Below are positions 5,753-12,483 of a stretch of 13,839 nucleotides of DNA, piece by piece (position 1 is the first letter of the stretch; the number at the start of each line of letters is the position of its first letter). A model generated the notes under the pieces. That model ran no database searches. It was given only the letters and a program-made list of their open reading frames with translations, and had not been told where the DNA came from. The translations under genes were made by a program, and so were the position numbers. The stretch lies in the NCBI GenBank assembly GCA_050248995.1, contig JBFWRI010000034.1, positions 1-13,839 of the forward strand, written 5' to 3'. Source of the DNA: JBFWRI01 sp050248995 (GTDB lineage: Bacteria > Pseudomonadota > Alphaproteobacteria > JAIXQD01).

Positions 5753-8437
5753 CTAAGCCTTCTTCCTGCCTTCGGCAATGCGTAACACGCGCGCCATTGC
5801 CTGCCGCACATCATCAGGCATGTACGGTTTATCAATGACAATAACTGGGAATTCTTCAAGGAAACTGCGCACATGCGGTGATAACGTGTCGCCTGTCACG
5901 AACATGATGCGGTTCACGTACTGCGGAAACTTGTCGCGCAGCGAGCGGTAGAACGTCGGACCGTCCATCACCGGCATGCGCAGGTCGCTGATGATCATGT
6001 CGAACTCGCGCTCAGCCAACGCGGCAAGTCCGGCCTCGCCATGGTCGGCCTGTTGCGTACTGTGCCCGTCGTTCGACAACAGGTCGGCCAGAATCTGGCG
6101 CACATCCGGCTCGTCATCTACCAGCAGAATATGCAGCGGCGGCAGCTTTACAGCGGTTTCTGCCACTGGCGCAGTGACTTCAGCAGCGGCAATCTGCAAT
6201 TCGTGCTGCATGGGCAGCGACAGCACAAACGTGGCGCCGCCGCCCGGGGTTTCTTCGTACTTGATGCTGCCACCATGCGCTTCGGCAAGACCCAGCGACA
6301 GCGACAGGCCGATGCCGGTGCCGCGGCCCTCTTTCTTTGTCGTGAAAAACGGTTCAAAGATGCGCGCACGGATATGCTCCGGTACGCCGGGGCCATTATC
6401 TGATACGCGCAGCTGCACAGCATTATCGCCCACAGACGTTTTAACTGTGATCAGGCGCGGTTCGGGCTGGTCGATCAGCGCTTGCTTGGCGTTCAGCACA
6501 AGGTTGGTCAGGATCTGGTTCAGCTGGTCAGCATCAGCCGAAACATCCGGCAGAGCGGAATCCAGCTCCAGCGTGGCTTCGACATTGTCATTCTTCAGCT
6601 GTGGCATAATCAGCTCGAATGCCGTATTGATAACGTTGTTGAGGTTGACCTGCCGGCGCTCGGGATCTTTGCGCCGCGCCAATGCCAGAAAGTTCTTGAC
6701 GATCTTGGTGCAACGTTCAGCTGCTTTTTTGATTTTATCGGCACGCGTTTGCGTTTTCGGATCGCTTGAGCTTTCCATTAACAGCGTCGATTGTCCCACC
6801 ACCACTGATAGAGGATTGTTCAGTTCGTGAGCCACACCGGCCAGCAGCGACCCTAGCGCCGCCAACTTCTCGCTCTGCTCCAGCGCACGGCGCTGGCTGG
6901 CAATTTCTTCTTCGGCTTCCTTGCGCTCGGTCAGGTCCAGCAGACCGATCACGGCCGCATGCTGGTCTTGGTAATCAATCAGTCGCGCCGACAGCGCCAC
7001 CGGAATCTCATGGCCGTCGGCATGAATGACATAAGTTTCAAGACCGTCAACCGAACCGAGGTTGACAAGATCGATAAGCATCTGCTGATGGCGCTGCGGG
7101 TCGGCAAAGTAATGGGCGGCGGGATACCCCACCAGCTCGTCCAGCGAAATCCCCAGTAGGCTTTCAACGCCAGGGCTCGCATACAGCATTTTACTGTCAC
7201 CCAGCGCGATAATGGCCACCGGCACCGGGTGCGCTTCGGTAATGCTGCGGAAGCGTGCTTCGCTGTCTTTCAGCGCCACTTCGGCCTGCTTGCGTTCGGA
7301 GATATCGCCGGTCGACCCGACCAGACGGCGCACGCGTCCGGTTTTGGCGTCGCGCAGCGCCACGCCGCTGGAGTACAGCCAGCGTTCGTCGCCATTGTAG
7401 CGGCGTATCTTGTATTCGAAATTGATGGTAACGGCGTCACCCGCCAGAAAGTCATTGATTGTTTTCTGCACGCGGCTGCGCTGCTCGGGGATGACGCACT
7501 CCATCCATTGCTTGACGCCTTCGGGTGTCGGATCAAGATCACGGCCCAGAATCTTCTTCATGCGGTCGGCGAAGAAGATTGTCTTGTCTTCAAGGTTCCA
7601 GTCGAACAGGCCTTCGTTCGAACCCAGCGCCGCCAAGGCAAAGCGTTCGTTTGAAACCGTCAGCTGGCGTTCTTTTTCTTCCTGCCGGCGGCTGAACTGG
7701 CCGGCGATACCGATGGCGAAAACCAATGCCGCAAGCGCCGATGTGAAAAAGAATATGTTCACGCCCATAATCTGGCCATCAAACATGCCCAGGGTTTCAA
7801 GCGGGTTGGCAAGGCCACCGATGGCCAGCAGCGCAAACGCCAGAATGTGCGTGTGGGCGCCGGGCACGCCCTTGGTCATCGCATTGATACCCGCCAGCAG
7901 GCAGATGCCAAACACGGCAAGGTTGACAACAGGCATCAGGCGCGCCGTGAAGTGCACGTTGAAAGCCAGCAGCATGAACACCAGCACAAGGCCGATGACG
8001 GCGAGCTTCAACAGCCCCGAAATGACAAGGCTGAAGTTTTCCGTTTCAAGGAACATCAGCGTGAAGAAGCACGTACCCGCCAGGAAGACGATGCGCGTTC
8101 CTTCCTGCAGGAACAGCGACGACGCTTCGGTGGTCACGCCCAGCGCTCCCATGATCACGCCGGTTGACAGCGCAAGGTTCGCGGCCAGCGCCGCCAGAAT
8201 GATAATCAGAAACAGCTGGCTGCGGTCGCGGATCGCCAGCCAGATGAAGAACAGGTACACGGCGGCAGTAATCAGCACGCCCATGATCAGGCCGAAGATA
8301 AGCTGCTCGGGACGCTGGATACTTTCAGCGGACAGCCACGAGGCTAAGGGCATGCGCCCCGCATCCTGCGCAAACGCCGGATAACAGAACATGGTGCCCA
8401 GAACGGCACCCAGCAGGCACAACAAAGCGAAGCGCAT
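5753..8437 (-). CDS. Hybrid sensor histidine kinase: 7 membrane helices, two PAS, HisKA, HATPase, receiver
   Basis: An 894-residue membrane sensor kinase. In order: signal peptide (1-23, cleavage after AFA), a short periplasmic piece, about seven hydrophobic helices (about 45-245) like a 7TM sensory module, PAS with PAC (about 262-385, ending GDISERKQAE), a second PAS (about 391-505, ending DLTERKEAE), the dimerisation domain with phospho-His H537 in AHELNNPL, the ATPase with N649, DNGPG (680-684) and GRGTGIGL (704-711), and a C-terminal receiver with D774-D775, phospho-acceptor D818 in SDLRMP and K870. HELNNPL places it with NtrB-like kinases, not with CckA, which has HDFNN. The frame is open up to a TTG at 8542, but the ATG at 8437 puts the signal peptide at the N-terminus, so I prefer it. 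GGGAGAG lies rather far upstream, so the exact start is uncertain. The signal sensed is unknown; its partner is the adjacent receiver protein. Confidence 0.93.
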   Translation of the reverse strand: MRFALLCLLGAVLGTMFCYPAFAQDAGRMPLASWLSAESIQRPEQLIFGLIMGVLITAAVYLFFIWLAIRDRSQLFLIIILAALAANLALSTGVIMGALGVTTEASSLFLQEGTRIVFLAGTCFFTLMFLETENFSLVISGLLKLAVIGLVLVFMLLAFNVHFTARLMPVVNLAVFGICLLAGINAMTKGVPGAHTHILAFALLAIGGLANPLETLGMFDGQIMGVNIFFFTSALAALVFAIGIAGQFSRRQEEKERQLTVSNERFALAALGSNEGLFDWNLEDKTIFFADRMKKILGRDLDPTPEGVKQWMECVIPEQRSRVQKTINDFLAGDAVTINFEYKIRRYNGDERWLYSSGVALRDAKTGRVRRLVGSTGDISERKQAEVALKDSEARFRSITEAHPVPVAIIALGDSKMLYASPGVESLLGISLDELVGYPAAHYFADPQRHQQMLIDLVNLGSVDGLETYVIHADGHEIPVALSARLIDYQDQHAAVIGLLDLTERKEAEEEIASQRRALEQSEKLAALGSLLAGVAHELNNPLSVVVGQSTLLMESSSDPKTQTRADKIKKAAERCTKIVKNFLALARRKDPERRQVNLNNVINTAFELIMPQLKNDNVEATLELDSALPDVSADADQLNQILTNLVLNAKQALIDQPEPRLITVKTSVGDNAVQLRVSDNGPGVPEHIRARIFEPFFTTKKEGRGTGIGLSLSLGLAEAHGGSIKYEETPGGGATFVLSLPMQHELQIAAAEVTAPVAETAVKLPPLHILLVDDEPDVRQILADLLSNDGHSTQQADHGEAGLAALAEREFDMIISDLRMPVMDGPTFYRSLRDKFPQYVNRIMFVTGDTLSPHVRSFLEEFPVIVIDKPYMPDDVRQAMARVLRIAEGRKKA

Positions 8438-8551
8438 CAACGGCAAGTCCGAAAGTCTCTCCCACACTCCGTTATCAGTGAAAGTGGTGAAGGTTTTCTT
8501 TATACTGAGGGTGCCTGCAGGGAAGTGATGCTGAAAAATCAAAGGTTGTTT

Positions 8552-9577
8552 CTAGGCCGGTTTTAATTTGCCGTGGCGATGAAGGCAAATCAGCAACAGC
8601 GTCAGCACGGCCAGCGCCCCTGCCTGGTGCAAGGCACCCAGCGCAACTGGCACATGCAGCAGCAAGGCGGTAATGCCCAGCATCACCTGCACCAATACGG
8701 CAACGCCCAGCCACATGGCGACGCGCCGTCCGCGCAAACGCCACGCATATGTCAGCACGGCAAAGGCGGCGGCGACAGCCAGCCACCGGTGCAACCATTG
8801 CACGGCCGCCGTATTCTGCAGCGCGTTCTGCCACCAGGGTTGCAGGGTGTTGATTTCATCCGGCACCCACTGCCCGTTCATCAGCGGGAATGTGTTGTAC
8901 GCAAAGCCCGCATCAAGGCCCGCGACAAAGGCGCCATACAGCATCGTGATGGCCACCAGCAGCAGCGCAACCCAGCCATGGCGACGAATACAAAATACCG
9001 TCGGCTCTTTACGCTGGCGCAAATCGCAGACCGTCCATACGGTCAGCGCATATATCAGCACCGCCATGCCAAGGTGCAGCGCCAGCCGGAAATGCGATAC
9101 ATCGGGCCGGTCAACAAGGCCGCTAGCTACCATATACCAGCCCACGCCGCCCTGCAGGCCGCCCAGCGCAAAGATCAGCAGCAGGCGCGGCAACATGGCG
9201 CGCGGAACCTTGCCTTGCGCTGTAAAGATTACCAGCGGCACTGCATAAACAACGGCAATCACATGGCCGAACGTGCGGTGCAGCCATTCCCAGAAAAAGA
9301 TATTCTTGAAGGCTTCCATGTCCATGCCGAAGTTCTTCAGCCTGTATTCGGGCGTCTGCTGGTACAGGCCGAACACGCGCTGCCATTCCGCGGCATCAAG
9401 TGGTGGCAGGACACCGATCAGGGGCGTCCACTCCACCATTGAAAGGCCGCTTTCGGTCAGCCGCGTGATCGCGCCGATCACCGCCATGATGAAAACCGAC
9501 GCAGCGGCCACCATCAGCCAGACGGACAGCTGATGCGCGTGAGGGTGGCTGGGCAAATCGGGGCTGGCAGAAATCAT
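8552..9577 (-). CDS. ctaA: Haem A synthase (COX15/CtaA family)
   Basis: A 341-residue inner-membrane enzyme that oxidises the C8 methyl group of haem O to a formyl group, giving haem A for aa3-type cytochrome oxidase. The family segment AITRLTESGLSMVEWTPLIG near the N-terminus, EWLHRTFGH, and LDAGFAYNTFPLMNGQWVPD are all characteristic of the mitochondrial/alphaproteobacterial type. Candidate haem-ligand histidines are H100, H168, H263 (QWLHRW) and H317 (ALHQAG), one per helical-bundle position. About eight membrane helices are visible, and length is normal. The cysteine pair of the Bacillus type is missing, as expected for this class. The ATG at 9577 has no ribosome binding site, but a good promoter ends six bases before it, so the mRNA may be leaderless. 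No oxidase genes are adjacent. The kinase gene follows after about 114 bp. Confidence 0.95.
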   Translation of the reverse strand: MISASPDLPSHPHAHQLSVWLMVAAASVFIMAVIGAITRLTESGLSMVEWTPLIGVLPPLDAAEWQRVFGLYQQTPEYRLKNFGMDMEAFKNIFFWEWLHRTFGHVIAVVYAVPLVIFTAQGKVPRAMLPRLLLIFALGGLQGGVGWYMVASGLVDRPDVSHFRLALHLGMAVLIYALTVWTVCDLRQRKEPTVFCIRRHGWVALLLVAITMLYGAFVAGLDAGFAYNTFPLMNGQWVPDEINTLQPWWQNALQNTAAVQWLHRWLAVAAAFAVLTYAWRLRGRRVAMWLGVAVLVQVMLGITALLLHVPVALGALHQAGALAVLTLLLICLHRHGKLKPA

Positions 9578-9583
9578 GGAAGT

Positions 9584-9611
9584 AATATAGCGTCTGTTTC
9601 CATGCTGTCAC
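9584..9611 (-). promoter_or_regulatory. ctaA promoter, probably giving a leaderless mRNA
   Basis: On the minus strand GTGACA (9611-9606, five of six matches to the -35 consensus), a 16-base spacer and TATATT (9589-9584, -10) lie just before ctaA. Only six bases (ACTTCC) separate the -10 box from the ATG, so transcription would begin at or within a base or two of the start codon. No Shine-Dalgarno sequence is present. Read from sequence only. Confidence 0.5.
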
Positions 9612-9647
9612 CCAAAGTGAAGGGCGACGGGTCAACGGAGACAATAA

Positions 9648-10343
9648 GTGGCTCATCAAGGCCTGCGTGTTACCGCTCACGACTACGAGTGGCACCCCAA
9701 GTATTTCCATATCATCGTCGGTTTATTCTGCGCCCTTTACATGATCACACTGGCGCTGTGCTCGAAACTGATCGAGATACAGGGCTTCACGCTGGTGGCT
9801 GGAGTTCTTGTCTTCCCGCTGTGCTGCATCATCACCGACCTGCTGACCGAAGTGTACGGCTTCAACCGTACCCGGCAGGCTGTTTGGACGACCATGTTTT
9901 GTGCCGCCTTGTATGCCGCCTTCACGCAAATGTCCATCGGGTTGCCGCCCGCGCCTGACTGGCCCAACCAGGAAGCCTATGCCACGGTCCATGGCACGTC
10001 GTTCCGTGTCGCTGTTGCCGGCATGGCAGCATGGGTGGTTGGTGAGCTGATCAACAGCCTCGTTATGTCTCGCATGAAAATCCTGCAGCATGCCAAGGCG
10101 ATGCCGTTGCGTTTCATCGGGTCAACGGTTATCGGCCAACTGGCCGATAACGTCGTTTTTGTCGGGCTGGCGTTCGCCGGCACGGTGCCAAACGATGTAC
10201 TGCTGCAGATGATCCTTGTCGGCTGGCTGATCAAGATCATTTACGAAGTCATCGCGCTGCCGCTGTCGGTTCCGATTGCCAAATGGGTCAAACGCCTTGA
10301 AGGCGTCGAGCATTACGACAAACAGAAGCTGTCTGTAGTTTAG
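9648..10343 (+). CDS. yhhQ: Queuosine precursor transporter (YhhQ/VUT family)
   Basis: A 231-residue membrane protein of the family that imports the queuosine precursors preQ0/preQ1 for tRNA modification. The family signature FPLCCIITDLLTEVYGFNRTR is present (about residues 56-76), with D64 and E68. Later come the helices with FIGSTVIGQLADNVVF and a final WLIKIIYEVIALPLSVP. About six membrane segments are visible, and length matches the family. The start is GTG, set by GGAG at 9637-9640 with a seven-base spacer. It is divergent from ctaA across 70 bp. I looked for a preQ1 riboswitch in that gap and did not find one. Its 3' end overlaps the convergent Usg-like gene by four bases. No other queuosine genes are nearby, so the cell may make or salvage the precursor elsewhere. 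Confidence 0.87.
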   Translation: MAHQGLRVTAHDYEWHPKYFHIIVGLFCALYMITLALCSKLIEIQGFTLVAGVLVFPLCCIITDLLTEVYGFNRTRQAVWTTMFCAALYAAFTQMSIGLPPAPDWPNQEAYATVHGTSFRVAVAGMAAWVVGELINSLVMSRMKILQHAKAMPLRFIGSTVIGQLADNVVFVGLAFAGTVPNDVLLQMILVGWLIKIIYEVIALPLSVPIAKWVKRLEGVEHYDKQKLSVV

Positions 10344-10735
10344 TGCCTGGTGGTGCCGGGATTATAAGTGGCCACATACCCGTTACCAATGGCGGCCGGG
10401 CGTACGGCCTCACCATCAACGGCGATATTGACTGAATGGATAACCGCTTCCACTTCCCGCTTCCAGAATTCAAGAAACTGCTGGATGCGAGGAAAATCCG
10501 GCACATGGTCCAACGTCTGCCAGATGAACGGTTCGCCCAGCAGCCCGCTGCCGAAACCGACTGCTTCCCCGGGCCTGATGATGTGGTTGCTGGGTGAAAC
10601 AAGCTTGCGCTTATCTTCATCTGAAAGGGCGATGCCACTGCTCGGGCGCCAATAAAGAACTTCAAGCGTCGTAAGGCGCTGCCCCTTCAGGCGGCCTTCA
10701 AAATCACTGTCAACTTTTGGCTTCTCGTTAGCCAT
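10340..10735 (-). CDS. usg: Usg-like family protein with an internal insertion
   Basis: A 131-residue soluble protein that resembles the alphaproteobacterial Usg family, whose function is unknown. The recognisable parts, from memory of the family, are SDFEGRLKGQRLTTLEVLYWRP (about residues 10-31) and then FIWQ...VPDFPRIQQFLEFWKREV...IHSV...AVRPA (about 70-115). Usg proteins usually run directly from the LTT...LY...P segment into the IWQ segment and are about 90 residues long. Here roughly 30 extra residues, charged then Gly-rich, lie between them. I set the start at the ATG at 10735 (MANEKPKVDSDFE); an upstream in-frame TTG at 10753 is less likely, and neither has a strong ribosome binding site. 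The stop overlaps that of the convergent transporter gene. The family call is moderately sure; I cannot assign a role. Confidence 0.68.
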   Translation of the reverse strand: MANEKPKVDSDFEGRLKGQRLTTLEVLYWRPSSGIALSDEDKRKLVSPSNHIIRPGEAVGFGSGLLGEPFIWQTLDHVPDFPRIQQFLEFWKREVEAVIHSVNIAVDGEAVRPAAIGNGYVATYNPGTTRH

Positions 10736-10784
10736 CTTAAAATAATGCCCCAATAAACGTAAAATCGACGTTAAGGTTCGCCTC

Positions 10785-10812
10785 TTGGCGGGCTGTAATA
10801 AAACTGTATCCT
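10785..10812 (+). promoter_or_regulatory. Promoter of the secreted-protein gene, probably leaderless
   Basis: TTGGCG (10785-10790), a 16-base spacer and TATCCT (10807-10812) make a moderate sigma-70-type promoter. Seven bases (taactct) separate the -10 box from the ATG at 10820, so the transcript would start at about the start codon. No Shine-Dalgarno sequence is seen. The -35 box overlaps a small hairpin (CGCC-TCTT-GGCG). Confidence 0.4.
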
Positions 10813-10819
10813 TAACTCT

Positions 10820-11461
10820 ATGTGCCTGTCACGCCTAATTTTATTGCTTATCGCCTTCTGCGCTGCAACAAACGCATGGGCTTACGATAGCATGGCGCCG
10901 CTTGGAAGTTACGGTAGCGACGACCTGTATGCGCGCACCGGCGTGGGCGAGAATAACGGCCTTGGATATTACAGCGACAGCTATGCCCAGCCTTTGTATG
11001 CTTATGCGCCCGCGCCGGCAGAAAGCCGGACGGGCACCGGCGAATACGAACCAAGCGCTTATCGCGGCAGCAGCTACGTCGCATCGTCGCAACCATCTTA
11101 CTCTGCGCCGATCCCGCTTGCCGCTGATCATAGCCGTACGGGCACTGGCGGCGGCGCACATTCATCGTTCTCGTTCGTGCCGAAACCAAATTCATGGCAG
11201 ACCGGCCCCGTCAACCTCAGCGCCGACCGGCCGCAGGAAGTGGGCGTTAAATCACAGCGTTATGGCAACTTCATGTTTATCCCGCGCGTTGAAATCGGCC
11301 AACAACCGGGCGATACCGCCATCGCCAACGGTTATCCAAAGAATGCCTATGACGGCACGGTCACTGCCCGCCACCCGCAGATTTACTATTACAACGCTGC
11401 CACGCGCACGGCCGACCTGATCCGCAATAACAGGGCGCCTTCACAGCGGCCGCCACAATAA
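10820..11461 (+). CDS. Secreted protein with three RTGxG repeats, unknown function
   Basis: I do not recognise this 213-residue protein. It has a clear Sec signal peptide: MCLSR, a hydrophobic core, and AWA with cleavage after A21. The mature part is rich in Ser, Tyr, Ala, Pro and Gly with little predicted regular structure in the first half. Three copies of a short motif occur there: RTGVGENN (39-46), RTGTGEYE (70-77) and RTGTGGGA (106-113), spaced 31 and 36 residues apart and separated by Tyr/Ser/Pro-rich stretches. The second half (about 120-195) looks more folded, with FMFIPRVEIG and HPQIYYYN. The tail is Arg/Pro-rich. A periplasmic or surface role is inferred from the signal peptide only. 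The ATG at 10820 gives the signal peptide directly and sits seven bases after a -10-like box. Its stop lies 10 bp from that of the convergent regulator gene. Confidence 0.78.
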   Translation: MCLSRLILLLIAFCAATNAWAYDSMAPLGSYGSDDLYARTGVGENNGLGYYSDSYAQPLYAYAPAPAESRTGTGEYEPSAYRGSSYVASSQPSYSAPIPLAADHSRTGTGGGAHSSFSFVPKPNSWQTGPVNLSADRPQEVGVKSQRYGNFMFIPRVEIGQQPGDTAIANGYPKNAYDGTVTARHPQIYYYNAATRTADLIRNNRAPSQRPPQ

Positions 11462-11471
11462 GCGCATCACC

Positions 11472-12326
11472 TTAACGCACGGACTCGGCAAGCTTGCGGA
11501 TATACGCGGCCGCTTCGTGCGGGTGTACGACGGTATAGCGGATATAACTGTCGAACATATTGTTGAAATAATCGATGTGCGTGGCGCGGTTGAAAACCAG
11601 CTTGCCGGTGTCTGTCACCCACATCGCCGCCTTTGACCCGAAGACATAAAACGAATTCGACAGCATCTGCATTTCATCAAAGATGTGCAGGCGGAAATGC
11701 GGGTGCAGGGCATCCACCTCGTCGGCCATATATTCCAGCTGCTTGCGGCGCTGACGGGCCGGCATACTGCCCCACAGCCATGCACCGTGGGCAAAATCGT
11801 GCAGGCGCTGCTGCGAAATACAGACTTCATAATCCTTGCGGCGGCGCTCGGTAATCACGCGACGATCGGCGCTTTCAATAAAAGCCCGCACCTTCTTTTC
11901 CGTGCCATAAATCGGCAGGTATTCATAAAGCAGCGTATCGTCGGTTTTCAACTGGTCGGGAATCCCCAGCGGCGACACACAGCGGATCTTGCTGTCGGGG
12001 ACCTGCCGGTGCCAATCGGCAATCGACAGGCTTGACGGCACCGCGCGCTCGATGCCGATATTGATGGCCGCATCAATCAGCTCGATGCCTTTCTGCGGGT
12101 CTTCGCTTAAGCCCAGCAGCCAGTCGGCGCTGACGTTTAACGCCGTTGCCAGCGCCGCCAGTGTATCGCCGCGCGGCATGCGGTAATCCTTGGCCAGCAG
12201 CAGTTGTGTAATCGTCGGGCGGTCCAGATCGTGTTCGCGGCAAAAGCCCGAAACGGTATCGCCTGTTTGTTCCAGCGCTGCGCGTAAGCGCTGCTGGAAT
12301 GCTTTCCCGCATTTCTTCTTGTCCAT
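11472..12326 (-). CDS. XRE-family transcriptional regulator with large C-terminal domain
   Basis: A 284-residue DNA-binding protein. Residues about 10-72 form a Cro/C1-type helix-turn-helix: helices around FCREHDLDRPTITQLLL and the typical closing segment DTLAALATALNVSADWLLGLSED. The rest (about 77-284) is an uncharacterised domain, with landmarks DYEVCISQQRLHDFAHGAWLW, LEYMADEVDALHP and a final HIDYFNNMFDSYIRYTVVHP. I believe similar C-terminal regions occur in other alphaproteobacterial regulators, but I cannot name a Pfam family; a ligand-sensing or dimerisation role is likely. I chose the ATG at 12326, with GAGAG four bases upstream. The frame is open to a TTG at 12374, which would add 16 basic residues. 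The promoter and a palindromic operator lie in the divergent gap, so it probably represses itself and perhaps its neighbour. Confidence 0.85.
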   Translation of the reverse strand: MDKKKCGKAFQQRLRAALEQTGDTVSGFCREHDLDRPTITQLLLAKDYRMPRGDTLAALATALNVSADWLLGLSEDPQKGIELIDAAINIGIERAVPSSLSIADWHRQVPDSKIRCVSPLGIPDQLKTDDTLLYEYLPIYGTEKKVRAFIESADRRVITERRRKDYEVCISQQRLHDFAHGAWLWGSMPARQRRKQLEYMADEVDALHPHFRLHIFDEMQMLSNSFYVFGSKAAMWVTDTGKLVFNRATHIDYFNNMFDSYIRYTVVHPHEAAAYIRKLAESVR

Positions 12327-12383
12327 CTTGCTCTCGCGGCCCTGCCTCTTTGCCCCAGACCGGCCTTTCCCCAAAGCCCATCT

Positions 12384-12397
12384 GTTACTTTAGTAAC
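12384..12397. promoter_or_regulatory. Palindromic operator candidate for the XRE regulator
   Basis: GTTACTTTAGTAAC is a perfect inverted repeat (six-base arms, two-base centre). It lies directly downstream of the -10 box of the minus-strand regulator promoter and would overlap its transcription start, the classic place for autorepression. A second half-site, GTTACT, is at 12440-12445, towards the divergent gene, and a further palindrome AGTATAATACT (12400-12410) overlaps the -10 box. Which of these the regulator binds cannot be told from sequence. Confidence 0.5.
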
Positions 12398-12399
12398 AT

Positions 12400-12429
12400 A
12401 GTATAATACTTTTATTACCAAAATGTCTA
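12400..12429 (-). promoter_or_regulatory. Promoter of the XRE regulator gene
   Basis: On the minus strand TAGACA (12429-12424, five of six -35 matches), an 18-base spacer and TATACT (12405-12400, -10) lie in an AT-rich stretch. Transcription would begin near 12392, inside the GTTACT/AGTAAC palindrome, about 65 bases before the ATG at 12326. Confidence 0.5.
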
Positions 12430-12483
12430 TATAAATACAGTTACTGCGTTTAGTTGCATGTTTTGGCGGCTGATACTGTGATT

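Noticed and set aside
5976..6830. Plus-strand open frame of 284 codons opposite the kinase catalytic domains
   Set aside because: Ser-rich antisense shadow of the HisKA/HATPase/receiver region.
7410..8384. Plus-strand open frame of 324 codons opposite the kinase gene
   Set aside because: It is the reverse of the clearly recognisable membrane and PAS part of the kinase. Its composition is Ser/Arg/Met-rich without any domain, as expected for an antisense shadow.
5753..8437. Kinase as CckA, the kinase that controls CtrA
   Set aside because: CckA has two membrane helices and an HDFNN phosphorylation motif. This protein has about seven helices and HELNNPL.
8573..9442. Plus-strand open frame of 289 codons opposite ctaA
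   Set aside because: Gln/His/Arg-rich low-complexity translation, antisense to a well-supported haem A synthase.
9578..9647. preQ1 riboswitch upstream of the YhhQ-type transporter
   Set aside because: I looked for the short hairpin with the A-rich tail typical of preQ1-I and saw no match; the 70-bp gap is mostly taken by the ctaA promoter.
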